From Methanocalculus alkaliphilus (GTDB lineage Archaea > Halobacteriota > Methanomicrobia > Methanomicrobiales > Methanocorpusculaceae), in the NCBI RefSeq assembly GCF_024170505.1, contig NZ_JALJYG010000002.1:124001-188000 (forward strand): a stretch of DNA of 64,000 nt, given 5' to 3'. Below, in pieces: positions 27,594 to 36,421 of the stretch. Below the pieces are notes generated by a model. It ran no database searches and was not told where the DNA came from. It worked only from the letters and a program-made list of their open reading frames with translations. The first letter of the stretch is position 1, and each line of letters begins with the position of its first letter. Made by a program: the position numbers and the translations under genes.

Positions 27594-27761
27594 TCAGCTC
27601 TCTTTTTCAGGATCGCCGCTCTTCTTCCCCCCACTTCCGGGAGCCAGGTACTCCCTGTACGCGGCAATAGCAAACTTCTCCAGCCGGTCGATCCGCTTCT
27701 CCTGCCTTTTGACCATCTCCCGCAACTCCTGCAGCTCTTTCTGTATTTCCTCTTCGTTCAT
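27594..27761 (-). CDS. Small coiled-coil protein (55 residues)
   Basis: An ORF of 55 codons from an ATG at 27761. The product is a continuous charged helix with heptad spacing (IQKELQEL, then MVKRQEKRIDRLEKFAI) and a Gly/Lys tail. Its codon use resembles that of the surrounding genes, and it fills an otherwise empty gap. I recognise no family; many small archaeal proteins of this shape are oligomeric or accessory subunits. The Shine-Dalgarno is weak. Confidence 0.5.
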   Translation of the reverse strand: MNEEEIQKELQELREMVKRQEKRIDRLEKFAIAAYREYLAPGSGGKKSGDPEKES

Positions 27762-27784
27762 CCTATCACTCTGTATATCATCTG

Positions 27785-27814
27785 CTCCGGGGTTTATTGA
27801 TACCCACCCCGGAG
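27785..27814. promoter_or_regulatory. Inverted repeat in a divergent promoter region
   Basis: CTCCGGGG and CCCCGGAG, a perfect 8-bp inverted repeat with a 14-base spacer. The spacer holds a TATA-like AATAAA in the orientation of the small coiled-coil gene, so a bound repressor here could block it. A transcript stem-loop is the alternative. Confidence 0.35.
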
Positions 27815-27886
27815 AGTCGGTTCCCTCCCCCCTCCCCCCGGTATCCCGATGAGGAGAGCAGAGCGGGGTGAGGACGCATCCAATAC

Positions 27887-27894
27887 CTTAAATA
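27887..27894 (+). promoter_or_regulatory. TATA box of the cupin lipoprotein gene
   Basis: CTTAAATA lies 22-29 nt before the ATG at 27916, the spacing of a leaderless transcript. Confidence 0.5.
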
Positions 27895-27915
27895 CAATTC
27901 TTCCATAGTATCCCT

Positions 27916-28782
27916 ATGCGCAGATGCATGCTGCTTCTTATCATTCCACTCCTCCTTTTCGCCGGGTGCCTCACGGCAGCTCCGCCCGAAGAGGAAGGGG
28001 GAGCGGAGATACTGGTGATCGAACCCATGGACCCCTTCCCCATCTTTGAAGGGCAGGCACTATATTCTCACCTTGTCACCACCGATACACCCATTCCCCC
28101 GATGAACTACAACCTTGGCCACGTCACCATCAGTCCGGGGAATGCAACCGATCCCCACCGTCTCCTCGGCACCAGCGAGATCGTTTTTGTGCTTGATGGA
28201 ATCGCGGAAATACACTGCGACGAGACCATCATTACTGCCGGAAAAGGGGAACTCATCCTCCTGCCGGAGGGCGTCCTCCAGTCGATTGTCAGCGTTGGAG
28301 AGACCGACCTCCGGTACCTCTCGGCAAATCAGCCACCTTACCGGGACGCCATCGATATCCGGGGGGATGAACTCGCATCCTATGAGATGATGGCAAGTCA
28401 AACGCCGATAGTGATCTCTGATCCCGAGGAAGGGATCGAATGGGATTACGAGACGGGGACGATGATCTACACCCTCATCAACCCGGTTCTTATGCCGGAG
28501 CTGGATCTTCCAATCGATTACAGCGTCGCCTATGCCGAAATCCTCCCCGGCGGCCGGATCGTGAGCAACAAGGTGACAGGAGCAGTTGATCTCATTTATG
28601 TGATCGAAGGCAGTGTGGATTTTAGCACACCGGAGGGGGTAACGATCACCGTCCGGACAGGAGATGCCGCATACTTCCCACCAGGCCAGGCAAAGGAGAT
28701 ACGAAACTCCGGTGATACACCGGCAATACTCCTGAGTATCGTGGATCCGGCATGGAGACCAGCGTTCTTCGAGACCGGATAA
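27916..28782 (+). CDS. Cell-surface lipoprotein with two cupin domains
   Basis: A 288-residue protein with a lipoprotein signal peptide (hydrophobic run, lipobox FAGC with Cys18). Two cupin-like barrels follow. The first has the GHVTISPGNATDPHR...EIVFVLDGIAEI and KGELILLPEGV pattern, the second AEILPGGRIVSNK...LIYVIEGSVDF and GDAAYFPPGQ. The second half lacks the usual His ligands, so it may bind no metal. It would sit outside the membrane as a ligand-binding or isomerase-type protein; the function is unknown. Monocistronic. Confidence 0.75.
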   Translation: MRRCMLLLIIPLLLFAGCLTAAPPEEEGGAEILVIEPMDPFPIFEGQALYSHLVTTDTPIPPMNYNLGHVTISPGNATDPHRLLGTSEIVFVLDGIAEIHCDETIITAGKGELILLPEGVLQSIVSVGETDLRYLSANQPPYRDAIDIRGDELASYEMMASQTPIVISDPEEGIEWDYETGTMIYTLINPVLMPELDLPIDYSVAYAEILPGGRIVSNKVTGAVDLIYVIEGSVDFSTPEGVTITVRTGDAAYFPPGQAKEIRNSGDTPAILLSIVDPAWRPAFFETG

Positions 28783-28809
28783 ATCAAAGGGATATCAGGA
28801 AAAAAGCAA

Positions 28810-28833
28810 CTGATGGTGGAAAGAGCCACCAGT
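28810..28833. terminator. Stem-loop terminator after the cupin lipoprotein
   Basis: ACTG(AT)GTGG and CCACCAGT type arms form a roughly 8-bp bulged stem around AAAGAG, with a T4 tract soon after. It lies between converging genes. Confidence 0.45.
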
Positions 28834-28861
28834 TCCACCTTTTCCCTTCCTAAACGACCGA

Positions 28862-29164
28862 TCAGATCCGAATTACCTGCAAAAAGGGGAGAAGATAATA
28901 CCCGATCAGCAGGATATGGACGGCGAGGAAGAGGTAGACGAGCTTGAACTTGATCTTCTGCGTCTTATGCCGTAACAATTTCATCGCGGCCATCGCCCCA
29001 AGCGGACCGATCATTGCATATATCAGAAGCCGCTTCTCGCTCGTCCTCCACTGGTTCGATTTTGCGTTTGCCTTATCGTCAGCAAACGTCAGGAACGAGA
29101 AGATATTCAGAATCAGGTAGAGAGCCCCGTGAATGAGGAGATCCTGAGGAAGAGGTACTGTCAT
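28862..29164 (-). CDS. DUF1294 family small membrane protein
   Basis: A 100-residue protein with about three membrane helices and the DUF1294 signature: a helix, then FLTFADDKANAKSNQWRTSEKRLL, a GPLGAMAAMKLLRHKTQKIKF segment and a final helix. The function is unknown. I chose the ATG at 29164; a TTG at 29215 would extend it into the gap after the upstream gene. It follows a larger unrecognised gene by about 50 bases on the same strand. Confidence 0.75.
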   Translation of the reverse strand: MTVPLPQDLLIHGALYLILNIFSFLTFADDKANAKSNQWRTSEKRLLIYAMIGPLGAMAAMKLLRHKTQKIKFKLVYLFLAVHILLIGYYLLPFLQVIRI

Positions 29165-29215
29165 ATGGAAATATGTGCTCTCTTCAGAAATAAGGGGAGG
29201 TGATGGATCCTCCAA

Positions 29216-30190
29216 TCATCTGTTCGGTTTTACGTCCTTCCCCAACCGGATCTTCCGATCAGAGCCGGTCAGAATCTTCGCTTTCTGAAGCTCGCTGACT
29301 ATCATCTTTGTTACCAGCGGATCAAGAGCAATTGAGTATCCATCTGTCTCTCCGCCGGGTGGATCTGCATAGTCCTTCATCGCACGAACAAGCTCCTCCA
29401 GCGAGATGGGCGCTTTCGTCCCGATCACCTCCATCATCGCATTCAGGACCTTTCGCTTCGTCAGGTAGTTCTTATAAAACTGATCAAACGAATCCGGATC
29501 GAGATTCATCTCCTCAAGATCATCAATGAGATAGTCATAGGGATCACACAAGTAGAGGCGTGGATCGGTGACGACGACACATTCCGGTTCCAGATAGTAA
29601 TGTGTCGAGAAGACCGGGTTATAAGCCGATCCCGACTCCCTGAATGCTATCTCTTCGGAGAGCGACCTGATCTCATAAAGAAGGGAGCCCGCATTCTCGA
29701 CTTCCTTCTTCAACAGAAAGCCATTTTGAGTCTCTTCGACGATATCATTATCCTTCATGATGATCGTTATCGCAACCCAGGTGTCATCATAGGTTTCAGG
29801 ATTTGGATCATCAGTATGCATCGCCTGAATCCTCCCGAAAAGGGAGAGCATCCCCTGCCTTGCTTCATCATGAGTATATATCAGATCACCCGGTTTTTTG
29901 CCATCCAGAAGAAGATGGAGTTTCTTCTGAATTCGGATCATCAGATCACGCTGAAATGCGAATTTTCCACGAATTGAGGATTCTTCAGACTCCGGATTAT
30001 CATCAGACCCTTCCATGGCAAGATCAGAGAACCAGGCGATAAATCCATCAATACTGCAGGTGACAAGGTCTTCTGAGAAGGCCGAACTTCGGTATATCTT
30101 CTTCCCTGACGCACCGAGAATACGCAGGTTTTTCAGGAAGAGATCTGCTTCCTCCTCAGAGTTGAAGATGAGTGATTCTTGGAGGATCAT
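29216..30190 (-). CDS. Unrecognised protein, 324 residues
   Basis: I do not recognise this gene. The product is acidic and soluble, with no signal peptide, membrane helix or Cys motif. The C-terminal ~90 residues are helical and basic (KNYLTKRKVLNAMMEVIG, then LVTKMIVSELQKAKILTGSDRKIRLGK), which looks like a small winged helix. The middle has a beta-rich stretch with YNPVFSTHYYLEPECVVVTDPRLYLC. Codon use resembles the neighbours. It lies between DUF2207 and DUF1294 genes on the same strand; a regulator or sensor role would be a guess. Confidence 0.6.
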   Translation of the reverse strand: MILQESLIFNSEEEADLFLKNLRILGASGKKIYRSSAFSEDLVTCSIDGFIAWFSDLAMEGSDDNPESEESSIRGKFAFQRDLMIRIQKKLHLLLDGKKPGDLIYTHDEARQGMLSLFGRIQAMHTDDPNPETYDDTWVAITIIMKDNDIVEETQNGFLLKKEVENAGSLLYEIRSLSEEIAFRESGSAYNPVFSTHYYLEPECVVVTDPRLYLCDPYDYLIDDLEEMNLDPDSFDQFYKNYLTKRKVLNAMMEVIGTKAPISLEELVRAMKDYADPPGGETDGYSIALDPLVTKMIVSELQKAKILTGSDRKIRLGKDVKPNR

Positions 30191-30236
30191 ACAGCACTAT
30201 TGGCTGGTGCGACTATGAAGCTGGCGGTTTTGTTCG

Positions 30237-30252
30237 TAAAAAAAGGAAAAGC
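30237..30252 (-). terminator. T-tract terminator after the DUF2207 gene
   Basis: The minus strand has CTTTTCC followed by a run of seven T about 20-30 bases after the DUF2207 stop, in the 80-base gap before the next gene. No strong stem precedes it. Confidence 0.35.
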
Positions 30253-30270
30253 GGCGTCAGGTGAGAGATC

Positions 30271-32088
30271 CTACCTCCCACCAGCCCCACCACCGCCGAA
30301 ACCGCCTCCGGCACCAAATCCACCCCCGCCCCCGCCCTGGGATGGAGGGCTGAAGGTACTGATGGAATAGAATCCTGCAAACCAGACGTATGTCGGGACA
30401 TAGTACCCGGACTGTGAGATGTCCACTTTTAGTTCCTTCATCGCCTTCTGGACATTCTCCCCGACACCGAGTGCTGTTCCATAGATGAGCCAGATCCCCC
30501 ACATATTCATGTCATCCGGGCTGTATTTTTTGATCATGCTCATATCTGTGAGGAACCGTCGGAACGAACTCCATTCAAGTTTCAGTCTGTAATAATCCTC
30601 CTTCCAGTGACCAAAGACCGTTGAGGGGAGAGCGACCGCGATGCCTGCCTGCACAGCAACGACCACAAAAAGGAGCATGGCAGCCAGAAGGGTCCGCTCG
30701 ATATCAATCGTGAGGAGAAAGGCAAGTATGCCGACGAGAGTCAGGCTCATCGCTCCGGCAAGTATGATGGCGGGCTTCTCCCGTCCGCTTACAGCATATC
30801 TGCCGGATATCCGCTCATCAGACCAGCTCATCAGGTCGTTGAGATTATCCTTGAGCGCAATGGCAATCTGTTCATCAGCCGATGAGGTCTTCGCCCGTTT
30901 GGCAACCTCCTCAAAGTATCCGGTGTCAAGAATCCCCGACTCATCCGAGTTCAGATGAATGAAGTTGATCACCCTCTGCTCATACGGGTCATCCCCTTCC
31001 ACCTTGAGGAGACGGATTGTCACACCCTTCTCATCCGGATTCTCGCGGATCTCGATCTTCTTCTTCCTGTGAAGATCAAGGAGTGTCGCATAGAAACCAT
31101 TCTCATCGGCAGTAAACGCATCCTTATTGAAGACGAGGTTTACCTGCCAGGGCGGCATCGTCTCATCAGGAACGGTGCTGAGATATTCCGGGACGGTGAA
31201 CTCCTTCTCTCTTCCATATAGATAATAAAGAAGGAGCAACAAGAACGGCGTTATAACAACAAGGATCTTCCCGATGATGAGAAGAAGATCGGCGATCAGA
31301 AACCCAAGAAGATACCTGTTGTTTGCAGACTCAGTCTTCTCCCGGACCCCCTCGACCTGCCGTTTAACTCCGGCGACCTGGTCGAGGGCATCAGGGGTCA
31401 TCAGGAATTCGACCCCGATCCTCTCATTTGAAGGGGATCTCCCGGTAATAACAACCATCCCTTCCCGAGTCTCCACCTCATATGAGGGGGGATGGGTAAA
31501 TACGTCCGTGATCCGGTCAGAGATGAGCGTGATGGTAACTGATTCATAGGGGATATGTTCATCTGCAAGCATCAGGTTGATATGCACCGCATCACGGTCA
31601 TACTCAACCGGGGGAACCATCTGATAGACATACTCAACGGTATACAGACCCGGTGTAAAGTAATCGGGATTGATGATCCCGACCTCATTTGGATAGGCGA
31701 GATCAGAAACGAGCGACCGGGCCCGTGGATCATCGCCGTTGAAGAGGTGAACACCACCATCCTCAGTCTTCAGGTACGCAGTTGAACCTGCCGGAGCTGA
31801 TGCAGAGATCAGGCGGATATGCGGCTCGCCGGAGATCATATCCCCGTGGATGAGGGGGGCTTTCCAGGCACGATACAGCATCCGGTATTCCCCGGCCGAG
31901 CGGACAGAGTAGATATACCGCTCGATAAGGTCGCCATCCTCCTGCCAGCTCACCTCATACGATGTGACGATAAGGTCCCCGCCATAATCGAGTGCCTCCC
32001 TGGGATAGATCTCCATCAGGCCGACGGCGGAGAGGCCAAGGATGAGGGTCCCCAGAACCAGGAGTCCGATCAGTCTCTTCTCTTCCAT
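30271..32088 (-). CDS. DUF2207 membrane protein with glycine-rich tail
   Basis: A 605-residue protein with an N-terminal membrane helix, a large extracytoplasmic beta domain (residues about 30-250), a central helix pair, a cytoplasmic part and another helix pair near 440-480. The tail is a Gly-rich low-complexity run ending FGGGGAGGR. This is the architecture of DUF2207 proteins, which in bacteria and archaea often pair with LemA. Here the LemA gene starts the operon and ends 10 bases before this one. The molecular role is unknown; envelope stress or maturation of surface proteins is suggested for relatives. Confidence 0.85.
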   Translation of the reverse strand: MEEKRLIGLLVLGTLILGLSAVGLMEIYPREALDYGGDLIVTSYEVSWQEDGDLIERYIYSVRSAGEYRMLYRAWKAPLIHGDMISGEPHIRLISASAPAGSTAYLKTEDGGVHLFNGDDPRARSLVSDLAYPNEVGIINPDYFTPGLYTVEYVYQMVPPVEYDRDAVHINLMLADEHIPYESVTITLISDRITDVFTHPPSYEVETREGMVVITGRSPSNERIGVEFLMTPDALDQVAGVKRQVEGVREKTESANNRYLLGFLIADLLLIIGKILVVITPFLLLLLYYLYGREKEFTVPEYLSTVPDETMPPWQVNLVFNKDAFTADENGFYATLLDLHRKKKIEIRENPDEKGVTIRLLKVEGDDPYEQRVINFIHLNSDESGILDTGYFEEVAKRAKTSSADEQIAIALKDNLNDLMSWSDERISGRYAVSGREKPAIILAGAMSLTLVGILAFLLTIDIERTLLAAMLLFVVVAVQAGIAVALPSTVFGHWKEDYYRLKLEWSSFRRFLTDMSMIKKYSPDDMNMWGIWLIYGTALGVGENVQKAMKELKVDISQSGYYVPTYVWFAGFYSISTFSPPSQGGGGGGFGAGGGFGGGGAGGR

Positions 32089-32098
32089 GCAGAAGACC

Positions 32099-32659
32099 TC
32101 AGAACTCTATCTTTGGAGCCTTTGCAAGGTTCTCATCTTCGAACTCAAGATACTCAAGTTTCTGCATCCCGATCATATTTCCGACGATATTTGAGGGGAT
32201 CGTCTGGAGCATGGTATTGAACTGCTGGGAGATATTGTTGAATGTATACCGGTGGCGGGCGATCTCATCCTCAAGACCCTTGATCGAACCCATCAGATCC
32301 TTCACCGTCTCCGAGGTCTTCAGATCCGGATAATTCTCCATCACAGCAAAGAGGCGTCCAAGAACGCTGCGGGACTCCGCCTCAATTGCGTTAAGATCTC
32401 CCGCACCCGCAGACCCGACGCTCGCCCGCATCTTTGTGACAGATTCAAGTGTGCTCTTCTCAAATTCCGCATAACTCTTCACAGATCCGAGAAGCTGATC
32501 GATCATATCAAGCCGCTTCTTCATGGCGACCTTTATCTGGCCAAGTGTCGCCTCTGATCCGTTCTTCAGACGATAGTACCGGTTGTAGACACTGACAAAC
32601 CAGAGAATAATCCCTATGACGAGAAGGAGAAGAATCCCGCCGATTATAAGATCCAGCAT
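32099..32659 (-). CDS. lemA: LemA family protein
   Basis: A 186-residue LemA protein: one N-terminal membrane helix (residues about 3-24), then the conserved VYNRYYRLKNGSEATLGQIKVAMKKR-type stretch and a long four-helix body ending with FNTMLQTIPSNIVGNMIG. LemA proteins are anchored with the helical bundle on one membrane face; their function is undefined. First gene of a two-gene unit with DUF2207. Confidence 0.92.
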   Translation of the reverse strand: MLDLIIGGILLLLVIGIILWFVSVYNRYYRLKNGSEATLGQIKVAMKKRLDMIDQLLGSVKSYAEFEKSTLESVTKMRASVGSAGAGDLNAIEAESRSVLGRLFAVMENYPDLKTSETVKDLMGSIKGLEDEIARHRYTFNNISQQFNTMLQTIPSNIVGNMIGMQKLEYLEFEDENLAKAPKIEF

Positions 32660-32767
32660 TGCTATTCACCAGGTACAGATAACGCTCACATGAGATAAAA
32701 ACCTCTGATCCAGGAGAGCATCATCTGTTCCCGATCCTTTATCACCTGGCGTTCCCTTCTCATCTCT

Positions 32768-33040
32768 ATGACAGAGATACCTGCAGGGCCGTTCTGCCAG
32801 AGTTGCGGGATGCCGATGCACCGTGATGAGCATTTCGGAACAGAATCTGATGGTTCACCCGCAGCTGACTACTGTGTCTACTGCTACCAGAACGGGGAGT
32901 TTCTGGATGGAGGGATCACCCTCGAGGAGATGATCGGGTTCTGTTCGCAGAAGATGGAGGAGCTTGGGGCAATGCCCTATGATGAGGCGAAGAAGATGAA
33001 TGAACGATTCCTCCCGGAACTGAAGCGATGGAAGAGATAG
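32768..33040 (+). CDS. Putative zinc-ribbon protein (zinc_ribbon_2 type)
   Basis: A 90-residue protein with Cys pairs CQSCGMPM near residue 10 and CVYCYQNG near 36, then EEMIGFCSQKMEELG. This matches the small zinc-ribbon domain found alone or fused to other domains in bacteria and archaea. A CTTTATC element 25-32 nt upstream suggests a leaderless transcript. It converges with the AddA-like gene with a 6-base gap. Confidence 0.8.
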   Translation: MTEIPAGPFCQSCGMPMHRDEHFGTESDGSPAADYCVYCYQNGEFLDGGITLEEMIGFCSQKMEELGAMPYDEAKKMNERFLPELKRWKR

Positions 33041-33046
33041 TCATCA

Positions 33047-36000
33047 TCAAAAGCCATTCATTTTTTCGACCGCCTCATCAATCCGGGCTGCCACCTCCCT
33101 CTCATCGATCCGGACCTCCACAAATGAATCAATCTCCGGGAGGTAGATATATGGTATCACCGGCTGACGAAGGATCGCTTCGGCAGCATGGCGATAGACC
33201 GCCATCTGGACGAGATATTCACTGATGAGTGCGGGGATATCCGATTCGGCGACTGACCCCGTCTTATAGTCGATGATGACCCACTGTTGATCAGATCGAC
33301 GGACCACCCGGTCGATCGTCCCCCTGAAGAGAACCCCATGCACACGGGAGCGGAAGGGAACCTCACAATGATCCTCAAGACAGCCCTGCATCATCTCCGA
33401 GGCGAGGAACCGATCATAGAGATCCGAGAGGAGGGAGGCCTGCTCTGGATCCGGACACCCGTAGCTCCGGAGGACGGTGGCGGGATCCCTCCCCTGAAAG
33501 ACCTCATGCAGGATAGATCCACGCACCCGGGCATCCTCTTTCTTCGGCCCAAGTCCTCTCTTCAATCTGAACCGTTCGCTTTTTGGATCAGATGATCGGA
33601 GCGCTTCAACCCGGCTTGGTGAGAGGAGGGGCTCGCCCGGAGGGGGAATAAGAGGCTGAACCGGGGTGCCCGGAGAGATGATTGATTCAGGGAGATCCCG
33701 CGGCAAAGGCTCACGCGATACCGGCTCAGCCAAAAGTGAGGTCGGATCCGGGATGATGCGCATCCTGATCGCTCCTGAGCCGCAGGGCGGGATTAATTCG
33801 AGGAAACCTGCAGCAACCACCTCATCGGTGATCCCGAGGATATGGCTGATCCAGTCCATTCTGCTCCTGCAAAGCGAGAGGTCAGCCGGAGGAGGTCCCT
33901 CCCGGCTGCCGGAGAGGATGAGGTGATCGCGTGCACGGGTCGTGGCAACATAGAGGAGCCGCCGCCGTTCAGCCGCCTCCTTCTGGCGATACCTCTCGTT
34001 CTGCATGACGAGGATGGGGGTCTGCCTCGGTGTGAAGCCATCATCCGGGTCAGGGATCGTCACTCCAAGAAGGAGATCATCCTCAACCCGGATCTTCTCC
34101 GCCGAATAATTGATCCGTCGGGACAGTTCCGGCAGAATAACAACCGGAAACTCAAGACCTTTTGATGCATGGACCGTCATGATGGAGACGGACTCATCAG
34201 ATGAGAGATCAACCGATGCCTCACCAGCATCACTCATACCAGATATGGAGATCCGCATCATCTCAATAATGTGAGAGAGGCTCCTCCCGTCATTTCGAGC
34301 CATCGAAAGGAGCTTCTCCATATTCGCAATCGCCTGATTTCCGCCTTCAGTACCACTGTACACAGCATAGATTCCTGAGTCGGAAATGATCGTTTTGATG
34401 AGCGATGCCGGTTCGATCCTGTCAGCATAGGATCTCCAGGAGAGGAGGAGATCATATGCCCGTGAAGCATCGGTCCCTGGGTGCTCTTCTGCATAGATCT
34501 CAAGACGTCTCCAGAGACTCATCCATTCCGGCCCTGCCTCGTTGATATGAAAGAGCGTGCAGTCAGAGAGGCCAAAGAACGGGGATCGGAGTACTCCAAA
34601 GAGTGCAAGGGAGTCCTCATCGTTCTCCAGGAATGAGAGGAGCAGATGAAGATCAAGGACCTCCTGCTGCTCATAAAAGCCGCTTCCCGAATGAATATGG
34701 AGCGGAATGCCATACCTCCTGAGTGCCTGGCCAAAGACCGGAATATTCTTCCTCCTTTCAACCAGAATAGCGATATCACCATACCCCGCGGGCCTTGGAT
34801 TCTCAAGAGGGGTTCCGTCAGGGGCATGGGAGAGCGGTATCTGCCCCTGCACCACAGCAGACTGAATATATCTGGCGACCATCTCCGCCTCCCCCCGGAC
34901 CATCGTGTCAGCATCCCCTTCCCCATCAGAAAGGAGGAGGGTCACCGATCCCGTCTCACCAGCCCGTTCGGACTGGAGCATCTGGTAGGGGAACTCCCAT
35001 GGTTTTCCTGCATCCTTCATGAGAGAGGAGAAGAGGTGATTGACAAAACCCATCACCTCCGGAGTACTCCGGAAATTCCGATCAAGTGCAATCTCCCGTC
35101 CTGAGAACTGGCGGCATATGAGATCACGGGTAACGGCAAACTGTGTCACATCCGCCCGCCGGAAGAGGTAGATCGACTGTTTGGGATCTCCCACAACAAA
35201 GAGGCGATCGGTCGCCTGCTCTGTATCACCGATGATCATCCTGATGATATCGCTCTGTGCAGGATCTGTATCCTGATACTCATCGACCAGAATATACCTA
35301 AACTGCCGACGAAAATGCTCTTCGACAAGGTCATCATTCCGGGTGAAGAGCTGATGGGTGATCCTGATGAGATCATTATAATCAAGCCCGTTCTGGCGTC
35401 GTTTTGCCGTATCGATCAGCCGGGTATACGCACCAAAGACCAATCCGAGATCCCGGAGGAAGGCAATCGTCCTCCGGGTAAAGGGATCATCCCGGGAGAA
35501 GGAAAGGATCAGGATCTCATGCTTTGCTTTCAGGCTGTCCCGCACTGTTTTAAAATTCTCTTTCAGCGTGTCAAGATCGCCCCCATGCCAGTTCTTCTTC
35601 GATCCCATATTGGCTGTGTAGGATGAATGAATCCGGATGAGGTGCCGGATACAGGAGAGGCGGGTATCAGCAGATGCACCGTCATCCGGATCGGGGATGG
35701 CCGCTTCCACCTCACGGAGGTACTCCATCGCCCGATCACTGCTGCCGGGGTACTGATTGGCTAAGTCATGAAGCCTTGTGAGGGCAGCGGCAAAAGATGG
35801 CTCTTTCAGAAGATCTTCTACCGCTTCTGATACAAATGTCGATACCGCACCCTCCCAGAAGGCAGGGATTGTATCATCATCCTTCTCAAGAGTCCAAAAG
35901 AAGCTCTCAGCATACTCCCTCTCATCATACAACGTGTCAAGGTATTCAGCAGAATCCTTCGGCCCGATTGCACGGAGGACCGGAATGACCGGAGATTCCT

Positions 36001-36421
36001 CCCCCTGCACCTCGCCATACAGAAGCTCCCGGATTGCATCCTCACGTATCATACGAAGGGCCGGATCATCAAGGACGATGAAACCCGGGCCGATACCCGA
36101 CTCAATCGGGAACTCACGGAGTACCCGGGCGCAGAAGGAATGAAAGGTTGATATATGTGCTGAGAGGAGATCGTCCCATACAGCCTCCCAGCCCTCCCTC
36201 TTCATGACGGCTTTCCGGATCCTCTCCTTCATCTCTGCCGCCGCCTTCTCGGTGAAGGTGAGAGCCAGGATCTCACTGACACCGGCATGCCCCTCTTCGA
36301 TGAGATCAAGGTACTTCTCCACCAGGAGATGCGTCTTGCCGGTTCCTGCACCTGCAACCACACAGAGGCTCTGATCATGGCAGCGTGCCGCCTCTGCCTG
36401 GCGTTCTGTTAGCCCCCTCAT
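33047..36421 (-). CDS. addA: AddA-like UvrD-family helicase with C-terminal nuclease domain
   Basis: A 1124-residue superfamily 1A helicase. Walker A AGAGTGKT is at about 23-30, ALTFTEKAAAEMKERI is motif Ia, then VDEYQDTDPAQ (motif II), GDPKQSIYLFRRAD (motif III), TVHASKGLEFPVV (motif V) and YVATTRARDHLI (motif VI). A PD-(D/E)XK nuclease domain closes the protein, with IDYKTGS near residue 1070. This is the AddA/RecB plan for processing DNA double-strand ends. It overlaps the preceding AddB-like gene in an ATGA, so the two subunits are coupled. Confidence 0.85.
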   Translation of the reverse strand: MRGLTERQAEAARCHDQSLCVVAGAGTGKTHLLVEKYLDLIEEGHAGVSEILALTFTEKAAAEMKERIRKAVMKREGWEAVWDDLLSAHISTFHSFCARVLREFPIESGIGPGFIVLDDPALRMIREDAIRELLYGEVQGEESPVIPVLRAIGPKDSAEYLDTLYDEREYAESFFWTLEKDDDTIPAFWEGAVSTFVSEAVEDLLKEPSFAAALTRLHDLANQYPGSSDRAMEYLREVEAAIPDPDDGASADTRLSCIRHLIRIHSSYTANMGSKKNWHGGDLDTLKENFKTVRDSLKAKHEILILSFSRDDPFTRRTIAFLRDLGLVFGAYTRLIDTAKRRQNGLDYNDLIRITHQLFTRNDDLVEEHFRRQFRYILVDEYQDTDPAQSDIIRMIIGDTEQATDRLFVVGDPKQSIYLFRRADVTQFAVTRDLICRQFSGREIALDRNFRSTPEVMGFVNHLFSSLMKDAGKPWEFPYQMLQSERAGETGSVTLLLSDGEGDADTMVRGEAEMVARYIQSAVVQGQIPLSHAPDGTPLENPRPAGYGDIAILVERRKNIPVFGQALRRYGIPLHIHSGSGFYEQQEVLDLHLLLSFLENDEDSLALFGVLRSPFFGLSDCTLFHINEAGPEWMSLWRRLEIYAEEHPGTDASRAYDLLLSWRSYADRIEPASLIKTIISDSGIYAVYSGTEGGNQAIANMEKLLSMARNDGRSLSHIIEMMRISISGMSDAGEASVDLSSDESVSIMTVHASKGLEFPVVILPELSRRINYSAEKIRVEDDLLLGVTIPDPDDGFTPRQTPILVMQNERYRQKEAAERRRLLYVATTRARDHLILSGSREGPPPADLSLCRSRMDWISHILGITDEVVAAGFLELIPPCGSGAIRMRIIPDPTSLLAEPVSREPLPRDLPESIISPGTPVQPLIPPPGEPLLSPSRVEALRSSDPKSERFRLKRGLGPKKEDARVRGSILHEVFQGRDPATVLRSYGCPDPEQASLLSDLYDRFLASEMMQGCLEDHCEVPFRSRVHGVLFRGTIDRVVRRSDQQWVIIDYKTGSVAESDIPALISEYLVQMAVYRHAAEAILRQPVIPYIYLPEIDSFVEVRIDEREVAARIDEAVEKMNGF

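Noticed and set aside
26432-27900. Search for a duplicated tRNA-Leu 3' end marking an integrated element
   Set aside because: I saw no second copy of the T-arm/acceptor sequence downstream and no integrase, so a classical integrative element is not supported.
30285-30330. Repetitive GGC/GGT-like stretch that looks like a tandem repeat
   Set aside because: It encodes the glycine-rich tail of the DUF2207 protein; codons vary and no repeat unit is conserved.
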